DNA of 64,000 nucleotides, taken from Plumapathes pennacea (taxonomy: Eukaryota; Cnidaria; Anthozoa; Antipatharia; Myriopathidae). Position 1 is the first letter of the stretch; the number at the start of each line of letters is the position of its first letter. The stretch lies in assembly GCA_964036295.1 (NCBI GenBank), contig OZ038469.1:9130067-9194066 (forward strand). Reading direction: 5' to 3'. A model generated the notes under the pieces. The model saw nothing but the letters and a program-made list of their open reading frames with translations. It did no database searches and had not been told where the DNA came from. Shown piece after piece: positions 42,101-49,600 of the stretch. The position numbers and the translations under genes are program-made.

Positions 42101-45100
42101 TCAGCAATCAGCTGTCAAAATTTGATGTAAGGCGAGTTTGTACAAAGCCGCCAATTTCATTCATGAATTGTCACAGCGAGCCGCTCCAGCGGCTTTGAGT
42201 TTTTCCTCTGTTTTTCAGTCGTTGAACAGTGAATAATATAACCAGAACCTGTATGCGATGGGAAATATTGCACTGAAAGAAATCTTGGACGTCCAACTGA
42301 GTTTAAGGACGACACTGAGGACAAACTTGAGAATTAGCTAGAATTAAAATCGCATCGTGATGAGGAAACCTAAAAGTTGTATGGAAAAGTATTGCTCCCG
42401 AATTTATTGTTTTACAATGGAAGTACTACATGTCTGGCCTGAGAAACACTACCAGCTGGATTTGTGAAAGAGTGTAATTTTTACGGTGAGTCATTTGTAA
42501 GACTTTGGACTGAAGTACGCCTGTGCACAATGAAAGCAATATAACAGCGGGAAAAATACAAAATATTTATCAGTGGACGTTCAGGTATGCCTGGTTTTTC
42601 TTATCCAGTGTTTACTATTTTTCATCGTTTCATCATTTGTGGTTTCCTACCGAATTACCGTCTCAAAGTGAAGTTTATGCAATCGAGTTCATGTTCAGCC
42701 GTGTTATTGTGCTCTTGACTTGTTTCTTGTCACTACTGTCAACACTATAAGTCAAGAAATTGAAGGAAAAAAATAAATGTCTTTTACCGGGCTTGGTTGG
42801 TCCGTATAGGGTAAAACTGTGCTATCTGCATTGATACGGACCGAGGCAACAACTATTTGGGCACAATTTTCCTCTATTACGGACCTCCTGCCCGGTAAAT
42901 AACCTATATTTTCTCGAATGTGGAAAAGGTTTCTCGTGTTTGCCAGGTATTTGCTGGTCACACATGCCCCTTGTGTGATCGATGTGTCTTTCGGAGTCAG
43001 ATTCTTGATGTGGAAGACAAGTGGGGCAAGATGAAATTTCGACTTACTCAGTGTTTTGCACGTCAAAAAAATATTTCGAGCCACCTTAACTTACACTGGC
43101 CAGTAGCTGGAGAGAGGTATCCTTTAAATGTAACCGTTCCTCTCCACTCATACAGTTCCATCTGAATCTGTGCATAAAAAGTGGATAAAATTGAACTGTT
43201 AACCCTGAATGTTCCACACATTTGTAAATCACACTAGTACTAACTTCATGTATTATTGAAAGAGGGCACTAGCAAAATACATCATGGACATCACGTCTGT
43301 TGATCAGTGTTTGTTGCCATTACTATTTATGTATAACATATTCAAGGTACAGTACATGTAGAATTTCACCATGATTCTAGAATATTCACGAGGGTTAGTG
43401 GTGAGCACATGCCAGATTGCTTCTTCTATTCACTACTCACTTGACTGAGTGCTCCAAGAGCAGCAGCCCATGATGACGCACCACTGGTGAATATTTCCTG
43501 TTAAACGACATCAGCCCCACATGAACACAGAGGGGGGATTGAGACTTAAGTTCTTCCACAAACTGCAACAAAAGTATCACATTGCAGAGACCAAATGACA
43601 GTTCAACACTTCTCACAGCCATAAAGACTGACATGTATATATACACTCAGGCTCTCTAGTTTCTGTACTGAAACTTCATCCAATGAACAACAGTTTACAG
43701 TATTTAATTGTGAACAAGTTTCTCACATGACCACATTAAAGTTTTATTGCCCACACATTGTCTGCTGTTGGTATGTACTGTATGTCATTTGTTTATGACC
43801 ACCTTTTAGCTCAGTGCAATCCCACAAGACAGTTACCTTATACCAGACAGATACTTCAGGGAAATTCTATAAATTAGTATGTAGGGAGTTCAATAGTAAT
43901 TCTTAGACAAATATAATGTCACTGTTTGTTCAATAACATGATGTACATATAGTAGTGAATTTTATTTTAATCTTGTACATTTTAGTAATAAACTTTAGAT
44001 TTTTAGGCTAAAATTTGATTTGATTTTGTCATCAATTCAAAGTGTGAACTGCAAACACCCTTAGATGAAATATATGGGTACATTGACCATTGCATATATA
44101 ATGAGCCCAGCTTTATACAGTCAAACCCCACTACTTCAAAGTCCCACGGGACATGAAAAAAAAAAGTTTGAAATAGTGGAGTTTCACAATAACCGATAGC
44201 AAATGACTTTAAAAATATATCCACAGGGATTTGGCTTGATTTTGAATTAATGGATATTTCAAATTATTATCTATAAACACAAACATGTGTAATTTGGAGT
44301 TAATTTATGGCAAATGTTTAGCTTGCCAATATGCCCTCATGCAGTCCAACCCTCGTTCCCACAGTGACTAAGGGCCTCTTCATATGAGCCCGGTTGACCG
44401 GGCTGGCTCGGTCAAGCGGGCCAGCCCAGTCGTGTGTTCATAATGGGAACTTTCGGCCTGAGTAACCGAGATAGAGTGTCTATAATGCAAAAGTTTTTTC
44501 CAATTCTTCCACTAATGCCAAATTAAGAAGCAAGTACATTTCAGACTCGCATAGTTGATGGTAGGTCTTTTCCACAGGTAGCGGGTAGCGGGTGACGGGT
44601 GACGGGTAGCGGGTGACGGGTAGCGGGTAGCGGGTGACGGGTAGCGGGTAATGGGTGATGGGTAGCGGGTAGCGGGTGACGGGTAGCAGGTAACGGGCAA
44701 CGGGTAACTCTCAATCGCTTTCTCAATCGATGAAGATCAGTATTGCAGTCAAAGCAACCGTAACTCTTTCGCGCATGCATTACACAAATCTTGACTTGTG
44801 TCGTGTTTGACAGCGATGTCACCACCTCGTGTTAAACACCCGTGAATGCGATTGATGTTCTATTTTAAATGGAACCACAAGCAGCTACCTTTGGTGACAA
44901 TTAGTGTTTATTGATTGACGTGTAATTTGAACTAACTGCAAATTGACCCCAAATGAATTTGCCTTCAACGAAGAAAAAAGTCAGGAAGGATATAAGAAAT
45001 ACAGTTCCAATACGTACAGCAATGTCACCCATCAAACCAAAGAGCTATTATAATAACATATAGTTAATAAAATCTCATTAAAATACTGTATAACGTTAAT

Positions 45101-46339
45101 TTTGTTTGGTAATCAATTGCAAATGTTTCCTTTTAAAGAGGTATGGTCCTTTGGTGGCCATGTATTGTTTAAGTGCTATTCTAATTGCTATTCACTCCAA
45201 CAAAACAAGTGTGTTACAAGAAAAGAACTTAACAAGTGTTCCTCTGGGAAGGCGTTGGTAAGAACAATGAATTGGCAATCAAATTGTTTCTTACACAGTA
45301 AAACGTATAAGGAATACGCTTCACTGTCTACAGCTGTTGTTCGACTAATCAAAAATGTATGCCGAACTCCCGCCAAAGAAGCTGTTTGTTTGACTCCGTT
45401 AATGTGCTCTGAGTTGTTTCATCGATGCATTTACTACGGTAAATTTTCTATTGTTCTGAAACACACTTACCATGGTTTTGTGAATTGTCTAGACGCGTCG
45501 TACTTTTACCGCAGTAAAGTAAATGCTTTCACCGAGGTAAATGTGTCTCGTGTAATAAAAATTATTTATTTTACAAACAAACACCAAATAAACAAGTCAG
45601 GGAAATGAACACCGCTACCCGTTACCCGTCGCCCGCTGCCCGTTACTCGCTTACCCGTTACCCGCTACCCGTTACCCGTCACCCGCTACCCGTCACCTGT
45701 TACCCGTTACCCGCTACCCGTTACCTGCTACCCGCGGAAAAGACCTGCCGCATAGTTGAAACATTTTCATCCCGGTTAACCGGGCTGGAGTGTTCATATG
45801 AGAAACGGGCCAGCCCGGTTAACCGAGATCCCGGTCACAAAGACCGAGATCTCGGTAACCGGGCTAGCCTGCCCTCTCATATGAACACATCGGAATTTTT
45901 ACAAAGGAAATAGTGGGAGGGCGAGATCTCGGTAACCGATCGAGCTGGCCCGGTCAACCGGGCTCATATGAAAAGGCCTTAAGAATAAGTGGGGCCCAGA
46001 CTCCCGTCCTGAACTCCTGACGCCTCTGAAATACCAAGAAACTGAAAACCAGCAGACGTTTTTGAATGACACCCACAAGAGAATACAAAACTTAGTTTCT
46101 AAAGCAAAATTTATGTTGAAACAAAGAAAATACAGGATGCAGGGAGTTTCGCGTCTGCACAAAATCGGACCTGCTCAACGAATTTTAAAGCCTTTGCCGG
46201 GATAATACTGAATCCTGCTCAGCCTCTATTATAATACCTGGTAAGCTTCCGCCCTCTGCTGTTGGCTAGAAGAGGGATTTAGAGTTGCTTCTGCGGCTTC
46301 AACAAGGCGCGCAACAACCAAGGTCACTTCTGCCGCCAT
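3506..46339 (-). CDS. XPO5: Exportin-5, complete gene, 38 coding exons
   Basis: Exportin-5 is an importin-beta-family karyopherin that carries pre-miRNA and other structured RNA out of the nucleus with RanGTP. Coding exons, 5' to 3' on the minus strand: 46339-46238, 43562-43441, 43167-43095, 40954-40817, 40413-40228, 39973-39950, 39533-39348, 38493-38417, 37841-37736, 37649-37566, 36817-36692, 35783-35693, 35253-35128, 34526-34420, 33758-33660, 33569-33474, 29608-29567, 29038-28949, 27873-27770, 27458-27366, 27107-27034, 25910-25885, 25007-24942, 23982-23867, 23200-23100, 21113-21023, 17468-17332, 16754-16657, 16120-16074, 15870-15764, 14922-14806, 14303-14251, 7575-7466, 6717-6648, 5883-5809, 4867-4799, 4547-4458, 3649-3506. 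They sum to 3663 nt (1220 residues plus stop) with every phase compatible. Conserved blocks recognised from human XPO5 include RIVVEIIKREWPQQW (exon 4), LVLMVLLRLAEDV (exon 5), YLFLKRLCQVL (exon 9), RRHACGAILSMC (exon 18) and RNPCTEQVLPLL (exon 24). All introns have GT-AG borders except the one between exons 27 and 28. Exon 10 could instead start at 37664, adding five residues. The start codon is the ATG matching the family's N-terminus. Confidence 0.93.
3740..3960. mobile_element. MITE-like element, GCAACTTG family, copy 1
   Basis: GCGAGACAAGTTGC and GCAACTTGTCTC occur in opposite directions inside XPO5 intron 37, directly upstream of the last exon. The same family is seen at 28188-28840 and at 52251-52492. 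Exact ends are unclear. Confidence 0.55.
4066..4145 (-). repeat. SINE 3' tail with GATA repeat
   Basis: A (GATA)n run is followed by a stretch close to the 3' end of the tRNA-derived SINEs at 21334-21592 and 49821-50055 (TTTATTTATACACG and a GTGGGGTCGTGT block). Only the tail is recognisable here. Confidence 0.5.
4612..4668. repeat. (TTG/CTG)n microsatellite
   Basis: An imperfect trinucleotide run of TTG and CTG units in XPO5 intron 36. Confidence 0.9.
5245..5490. mobile_element. Short MITE carrying telomere-like repeats
   Basis: Matching inverted ends (GATCAAAGAAGCCGAC at the left, GTCGGCTTCTTTGAT at the right, each followed outward by AAACGGG/CCCGTTT and a GTTAC block) bound about 245 bp in XPO5 intron 35. 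The inner arms are degenerate TTAGGG-like units at 5325-5367 and their complement CCTAA-like units at 5383-5418. Confidence 0.7.
6000..6475. mobile_element. Pogo/Tigger-type MITE candidate
   Basis: The right end reads, on the minus strand, CAGTAGAACCTCCCGTAAGC. The left end has CAGTGAAACATCC followed by an AAGCGACCACC block, and further internal copies of the AAGCGACC phrase occur. CAGTnGAAnCTC ends are typical of pogo-like non-autonomous elements. The left border is uncertain. Confidence 0.45.
8256..11235. mobile_element. DNA transposon remnant, 33-bp perfect TIRs, TA target site
   Basis: The left end starts AAGGGCCCAAGTCATCCAGT and the right end is its exact complement for 33 bases. Both ends are flanked by TA (8254-8255 and 11236-11237). 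The 2.98 kb interior has no intact transposase. Open frames near 10554-11002 are short and match nothing I know. It contains the minisatellite at 9715-9945. It lies in XPO5 intron 32. Confidence 0.8.
9715..9945. repeat. Minisatellite built on TTTTGGTCTGAAATAGGG
   Basis: Six or seven units of about 30-40 bp combine a GTCTGAAATAGGGT phrase with TTGAAAATTGCAAAT. The array is inside the transposon remnant at 8256-11235. The overlapping minus-strand frames are repeat artefacts. Confidence 0.8.
11530..14156. mobile_element. Near-palindromic element with long arms
   Basis: Three sequence blocks on the left recur inverted, in mirror order, on the right: 11537-11572 with 14112-14154 (GTAGACACTATGCCATCG and its complement), 11890-11915 with 13880-13910, and 12605-12800 with 13165-13395. 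The central loop is about 360 bp. A further GTGTCTACTGCA hairpin phrase occurs at 11330-11362 and 13070-13112. No coding frame is recognisable. Confidence 0.65.
14347..14384. repeat. A-homopolymer tract
   Basis: About 38 consecutive A in XPO5 intron 31. It may be the tail of a retroposed sequence, but no source is recognisable upstream. Confidence 0.85.
15000..15228. mobile_element. MITE with about 37-bp inverted ends
   Basis: The left arm contains AACATGTTGGCACAACATCG and the right arm CGATGTTGTGCCAACATGTT, with matching sequence on both sides. The unit is about 230 bp and lies in XPO5 intron 30. Confidence 0.7.
16805..16840. repeat. (AAC)n microsatellite
   Basis: A short AAC run inside XPO5 intron 27. 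Confidence 0.85.
17011..17160. mobile_element. Small foldback sequence
   Basis: GGCCATTTCCGAGATGC at the left is mirrored by GTATCTCGGAAATGGC at the right. It lies inside the candidate U12 intron of XPO5. Confidence 0.5.
18090..19672 (-). mobile_element. Helitron-like element, family A, nested in B
   Basis: The same terminal signatures as its host (TCCCCGAACGAAGTGAGGG at 19672, CTAG at 18090-18093) bound 1.58 kb. Flanking DNA on the two sides joins to give the uninterrupted sequence found in the 60-kb copy, with no clear duplication. It encodes on the minus strand (18852-19187) an Arg/Lys/Glu-rich chain of units such as QREQRLKANWKLQEQKR. Comparable basic repeats precede the Rep-helicase in many animal Helitron proteins, but none of the catalytic part is present. 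Confidence 0.7.
20641..20680. repeat. C tract followed by (CA)n
   Basis: About 20 C and then about ten CA units inside the family-B Helitron-like copy. Confidence 0.9.
21334..21592 (-). repeat. tRNA-derived SINE
   Basis: The minus strand shows a tRNA-like head (box A GGCCGAGTGGTTAGAGC, box B GGTTCAAGTCC) followed by a body and an A/T-rich 3' end with TATACACGG. The same sequence lies on the plus strand at 49821-50055. The head looks like a tRNA with anticodon-arm changes and continues into the SINE body, so I do not call a functional tRNA. Confidence 0.75.
21623..22939 (+). mobile_element. Helitron-like element, family A, inverted second copy
   Basis: It begins TCCCCGAGCGAAGTGAGGG and ends GCGATTATCGTATTTCTAG. 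It is the inverted counterpart of 18090-19672 over most of its length, with clear similarity by eye. The open frame 21844-22386 (180 residues, plus strand) has the same Arg/Glu-rich units (ETIEQRQIRLEKRR, APQREQRLEANRE). It lies in XPO5 intron 25, antisense to the gene. Confidence 0.7.
21844..22386 (+). pseudogene. Basic repeat protein fragment of a Helitron-like element
   Basis: The 180-residue frame is rich in Arg, Glu and Gln up to about residue 80 and then continues with SLFRKDKQQRLVSRKR, a block shared with the copies near 19000 and 20400. No enzymatic motif is visible. It is probably the remnant of an N-terminal region of a larger transposon protein rather than a host gene. Confidence 0.5.
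23693..23768. repeat. (AAT)n microsatellite
   Basis: About 25 AAT units in XPO5 intron 24. The poly-leucine frame on the minus strand is an artefact. Confidence 0.95.
25276..25402. repeat. (ATT)n microsatellite
   Basis: About 40 mostly perfect ATT units in XPO5 intron 22. Confidence 0.95.
26038..26110. repeat. CATGCTTTC-type 9-bp tandem repeat
   Basis: Eight units of CATGCTTTC/CATGCTTTT in XPO5 intron 21, which explains the FSCF-repeat frames. Confidence 0.9.
26273..26476. mobile_element. MITE with TTAACCCTTTCAATCCCA ends
   Basis: The left end TTAACCCTTTCAATCCCA is mirrored at the right by TGGGAGTGAAAAGGGTTAA. Related pieces are seen near 8205-8255, 38800-38970 and 47815-47880, so it is a repeated family. 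It lies in XPO5 intron 21. Confidence 0.65.
26547..26566. repeat. G homopolymer
   Basis: About 20 G in XPO5 intron 21. Confidence 0.9.
27951..28134. mobile_element. Palindromic MITE
   Basis: The ends GGCCGGATTCAAAAAACTTG and the complement of AAGTTTTGTGAATCCAGCC are followed inward by matching TTACGCAT arms that meet at CTTGCGCAAG. The whole 180 bp could fold into one hairpin. It lies in XPO5 intron 18. Confidence 0.75.
28188..28840. mobile_element. MITE, GCAACTTG family, copy 2, with nested insertion
   Basis: AAGACAAGTTGCAGAAG at the left and GCGAGACAAGTTGCTGAG at the right flank a sequence rich in GCAACGTTGC-type phrases. The element is interrupted by the palindrome at 28443-28660. It lies in XPO5 intron 18, ending near exon 18. 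Confidence 0.5.
28443..28660. mobile_element. 218-bp near-perfect foldback MITE with 7-bp target duplication
   Basis: The left end TCATCCTCGGAGACCCAGGG is mirrored at the right (CCCTGGGTCTCCAAGGATGA), and pairing continues almost to the middle. The identical 7-mer GAGCGCG flanks both sides (28436-28442 and 28661-28667). The GC- and purine-rich arms explain the long overlapping frames on both strands. Confidence 0.85.
29794..32525. mobile_element. 2.7 kb element with about 400-bp terminal inverted repeats
   Basis: The ends TATTGGGCTCGTGCAA and TTGCACGAGCCCAATA start arms that stay similar to about 30190 on the left and about 32130 on the right. Shared blocks include GCCATTTTGGGGGTCAAATT and AGCGATCGCCAGTTTCTTC. 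The frame 30025-30507 (160 residues) starts inside the left arm and matches no family I know. No transposase motif is visible. It lies in XPO5 intron 16. Confidence 0.8.
34300..34350. repeat. (AAAC)n and A-rich tract
   Basis: AAAC units run into an A/G-rich tract in XPO5 intron 14. Confidence 0.85.
34590..34638. repeat. (AAAAAG)n tract
   Basis: An AAAAAG run followed by poly(A) in XPO5 intron 13. Confidence 0.85.
34650..34905. mobile_element. MITE with about 35-bp inverted ends
   Basis: GAGGTTGCGCGCGCATTCAA..CTTGACGGGCC at the left is mirrored by GGCCCGTCAAG..GTGCAACCTTGAGAAG at the right. The unit is about 250 bp, in XPO5 intron 13. Confidence 0.65.
36243..36275 (-). mobile_element. Solo Helitron-like 3' end
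   Basis: The minus strand reads ..CATCTGCGATTATCGGATTT and then CTGG. This is the same terminal hairpin as in the copies at 17492 and 18090, with CTGG (also CTRR) in place of CTAG. A related fragment is at 34050-34078. The matching 5' end was not found nearby. Confidence 0.4.
39164..39292. repeat. Composite low-complexity block
   Basis: A C tract, an A tract, (AT)n and then (AAAG)n run together in XPO5 intron 7. Confidence 0.9.
40645..40682 (+). ncRNA. Hammerhead-ribozyme-like motif, Penelope type
   Basis: CTGATGA (40650-40656) is followed by a small stem-loop GGGC-TAAC-GCTC, then GAAA (40670-40673), C and GTC (40675-40677), the order and spacing of the hammerhead core. GTT before CTGATGA can pair with AGC after the GTC. 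Helix III is minimal, as described for ribozymes of Penelope-like retroelements. No reverse transcriptase is nearby. It is antisense to XPO5, in intron 4. Confidence 0.45.
41413..43089. mobile_element. TTAA-flanked DNA element next to XPO5 exon 3
   Basis: The left end is TTAAGGTGGCTC and the right end GAGCCACCTTAA. TTAA at both ends suggests a piggyBac-type target site, and the inverted repeat is short. The 1.68 kb interior has a hairpin at 42780-42905 (TTACCGGGC and GCCCGGTAA phrases) and no transposase that I recognise. Frames at 42752-43084 and 42920-43165 overlap in opposite directions and are not clearly genic. Confidence 0.65.
44371..45980. mobile_element. 1.6 kb element with inverted minisatellites
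   Basis: The left end has CATATGAGCCCGGTTGACCG and the right end CGGTCAACCGGGCTCATATG, in inverted orientation and each next to an AGGGCCT/AGGCCTT terminus. Inside, a (GGGTAGCGGGTGAC)n minisatellite at 44575-44705 is mirrored by its complement at 45608-45738. The frame 45102-45608 (168 residues) is not recognised. It lies in XPO5 intron 1. Confidence 0.75.
45102..45608 (+). CDS. Unrecognised frame inside transposable element
   Basis: A 168-residue frame between the two inverted minisatellites of the 44371-45980 element. It is Cys-, Lys- and Ser-rich, has no signal peptide or known motif and looks nothing like a transposase I know. It could be chance or a decayed element gene. Confidence 0.2.
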   Translation: MFGNQLQMFPFKEVWSFGGHVLFKCYSNCYSLQQNKCVTRKELNKCSSGKALVRTMNWQSNCFLHSKTYKEYASLSTAVVRLIKNVCRTPAKEAVCLTPLMCSELFHRCIYYGKFSIVLKHTYHGFVNCLDASYFYRSKVNAFTEVNVSRVIKIIYFTNKHQINKSGK

Positions 46340-46693
46340 TTTGAGGAACACACATGCTTTGTGATGTACGACCGCAAACTTGTTGTTCGCAGGCTCATGA
46401 TTAAATTTGCAGCTGATATTAAAATATATCGTATGTACCGGTATACTTTGACTTGTCATTGAAGCGAACGCGTTTTGATAAATCGGATCTAATGATTTGA
46501 TCCTCTGATAAGCTGAAATTCCTTCGAGTTGACGCCATGAAATGTGTCGTCGATAGCTGGCTAAATCACCCGTCGTGAAGTTGAAACATGACTATTTTAA
46601 TAGTATTGAATCACGGCAGCAGAGCTCGGTGTATTCCATAAAGTTCAAAAGGAACATCTGCATTTGTTGTGGAAGGACGGTTGTTTCTTCAAC
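46340..46693. promoter_or_regulatory. Putative bidirectional XPO5/NEK9 promoter
   Basis: The 354 bp between the two divergent ATGs must hold both 5' UTRs and the shared promoter. I see no convincing TATA box near either start. Both start codons sit in an AAnATGGCGG context (minus-strand AAAATGGCGGCAG at XPO5, plus-strand AACATGGCGGACG at NEK9). That matches the YY1-type motif that often overlaps the first codon of TATA-less genes. Transcription start sites are not visible from sequence alone. Confidence 0.6.
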
Positions 46694-49600
46694 ATGGCGG
46701 ACGACACAGCGATGGAAGGCAGGCCAGGTGAAGAAGCCTACACTCGCATTCGAACCCTCGGAAGAGGCGCGTTTGGCGAGGCAGTTTTATACCGAAAGAC
46801 TGAGGTAGGTGCATAAATTTCAAAGCATTTTTAAAATGTTTACTCTGTCGCGGAAAGGCGAGTCAACACGTCGCAGTCCAAGCCTGCTAAACAACATTGC
46901 CATTAGTGGCTTGTTTCGCTTTCGATTTGGGTAATATTCACAGGGATGTACTGGATCAGAAAATTTGACAGGTCCAATATATATAACTGCAGGTTGTATG
47001 ATGGTGCTTTCTGAATCAAAACACAAGGCTACCCGAAAAAATGCACAAAGCCACTGCTACCAGCCGCACTCTTCTATTCCCTTAGCTTATCAGGGGTGGC
47101 GAATGGTAAAATCCGAGACTCGCCGAGACGCCGAGACCCGTGTTTCAAAATCCGAGCCCGAGACTCCAACGATTCTGACCGCGAGGAAAAAAATCTCTCT
47201 CCGAGACCGAAATGAACGCACGAAAAACGAGATTTCGAGACTCATCAAAAAGGCTTCCGAGATTCCGAAACCCGATCAAAAGTTTGCGAGACCCACGATT
47301 TTTGACGTACCATTTGCCACCCCTCTTATCATTCCTTCAAATATTTATTCAAGCATTTTTGAAGTTCTGAATAAATTTCTCGTCTCCGGTATTAAATACA
47401 CTACGTTTCTTTGTCATTTTTAATTTGCCCAGACGAAAGGCGTACTACTAATATTTACTTGAATATTCATGCTAATTTCTTCAGAGGCAGCTGCAGATTC
47501 TGTCTGCAAAATTGATAGTAAAAATACCTTTTTAAATAGAAATGAATTTTATATGAATGCTCTAATTTAATTAATTTACCTTAGTTTACATGTTGTTGCT
47601 ATGCAAAGATGATTGTGCTTCACAAATACCAAAATGGAAGATTATTATTGTCTACTATACAGTAGTTTAATAGATTTTGTGTCTGTCAGAAAAAGTGTTC
47701 ATGGGGAACTGTATGTATGTTTGGAGTTTGTTTGGGGGAGCTCTATGGGGCTGGGGGTATTGCATTGAGTGATGACGTACTGATAATTTTAGTAGTTTAG
47801 TCGGGCAGTACATGTAATTTAGGGTGAGAAATGGAAGGAGAGAACAATTGAAGTTGATATTGCTTGGAAAAAGGGTTAACAAACATAGGAAACATAACAA
47901 ACATCAAAGACCGCAAGCTCATCATAATAATCGTTCATTTGGGAAATAAGAATCTGTGTACTGTATTCTGGAACATTCTGCTACGTATTCTTACAGAAGA
48001 ATGCCAAACAAACATCTACTGAGTGATTCAGGAGTAAAGATTATAAAGCAAACTCATTAAAATGAAACACATTTTTATTTGTTTTTATAAATTACTACAT
48101 AATAAATAAATGTAAGTGAACAGTGCATTTGAATTGTGAGAGCGAGACAGCCCTATGCACTGTACCCTATGAATAACTTTATTTTATTAGTACCATTTGA
48201 TGATTACATGATGCATTACAGGTAATTATGTTTGGATATTTTTTTGTATGGTGAACAGAGAAATATTTGAAGCCTGTTTGATACATTTTTTTAAATATGG
48301 CACTCCAGTATATAGTAACTTTCATGGTGGTTCCACTTACTTGTACAAAACCTATTCTTGGTTTGTTCATTTCTGTCTCAGTCTGACTTATTTTTGTGTT
48401 TGGTTAACTATTGAAAGGCACTATATCTTGTGATGAAGCTCAGCTATAACAGCTAGCAGATATGGTTTTGATTAACTCTAATTTTTATAAATGATATTAT
48501 CTATTCATTTTCCCTTCAACTCTTAGGACAACATGCTAGTTGTGTGCAAGGAAGTGAACTTGAGCCGTGCTAGTGAGAAGGAACGAAGTGATGCAGAGAA
48601 CGAAGTAGAGATCTTATCTTTACTGAATCACACAAACATTGTCACATACTTCAACCACTATATTGTTGGGAATTCTCTGTTCATCGAAATGGAATACTGT
48701 AATGGTAGGTCAGCTGTGTTTGAAAATGCAATCATGTGCCCCATTAGGTTAATAAAAGTTCTAATACGATTCCTGTTACAGGACAATGTAATCAAGACAG
48801 ATTACAACCTGTTTGTTGTATATGATCTCTACCTAAATGCCAGCATGGGTGCAACATACAATAACCACATATAAAGTAAAGCTGTAATTATATTTAAGCT
48901 ATACAATAATATTTACAGTGTTACTTCGGAATGTTTTAACTTGTGTATGGAACATGCTCAGACAAAGGGCTAGCTCGTGCTCAAAATGTCAGTTTCAAAT
49001 TCTTTCACGATGTCCACTTTCACACATTGACTCTCAATTGATCCATGTTGTACATATAGAACATGGAAAACTGTCTAAATGGAAAAATGAAATTATTACA
49101 TTATTGTTTATTGATTATGGGGTTTGCTTGAACTTCAGGTGGGACACTAAATGACAAGATCTGTTCACAGAAAGAGCTTTTTGCAGAAGAGGTATGTCAA
49201 AGATGGGTATAATTTATTACAATATAGATCCTCCTCCTGACTGGCTCCTCTAGCTATCAGGTTCAATTTGTAGGGGACAGGCAATTGTGTAATACACTGA
49301 ACCAGGCTTTTATCCAACACCTGGGGTCTTTTCAATGTGACTATGATTTTCCCACTAATTACTGACAAAGCTCAGACAAATTTACAATCATGTAATAATA
49401 TTAATCATTTTCAACACCTGTTTTTGTCCTCCTGGAAGAAATACAAAAAAAAAAAAAAAATTTATTAGGAATATTGCTCTCCAATCATATTTGGCATTTT
49501 CTTTTCTTTTCTTTTTCTTTTTTTTTTTTTTTTTTTCAGATTGTTGTTTGGTACTTCTTTCAAATCTGTGCTGGCATGGCCCATGTGCATGAGTTTGGTG

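Noticed and set aside
42752-43165. Opposed frames of 81-110 residues as a gene
   Set aside because: They lie inside the TTAA-flanked element and overlap in antisense; no family is recognised.
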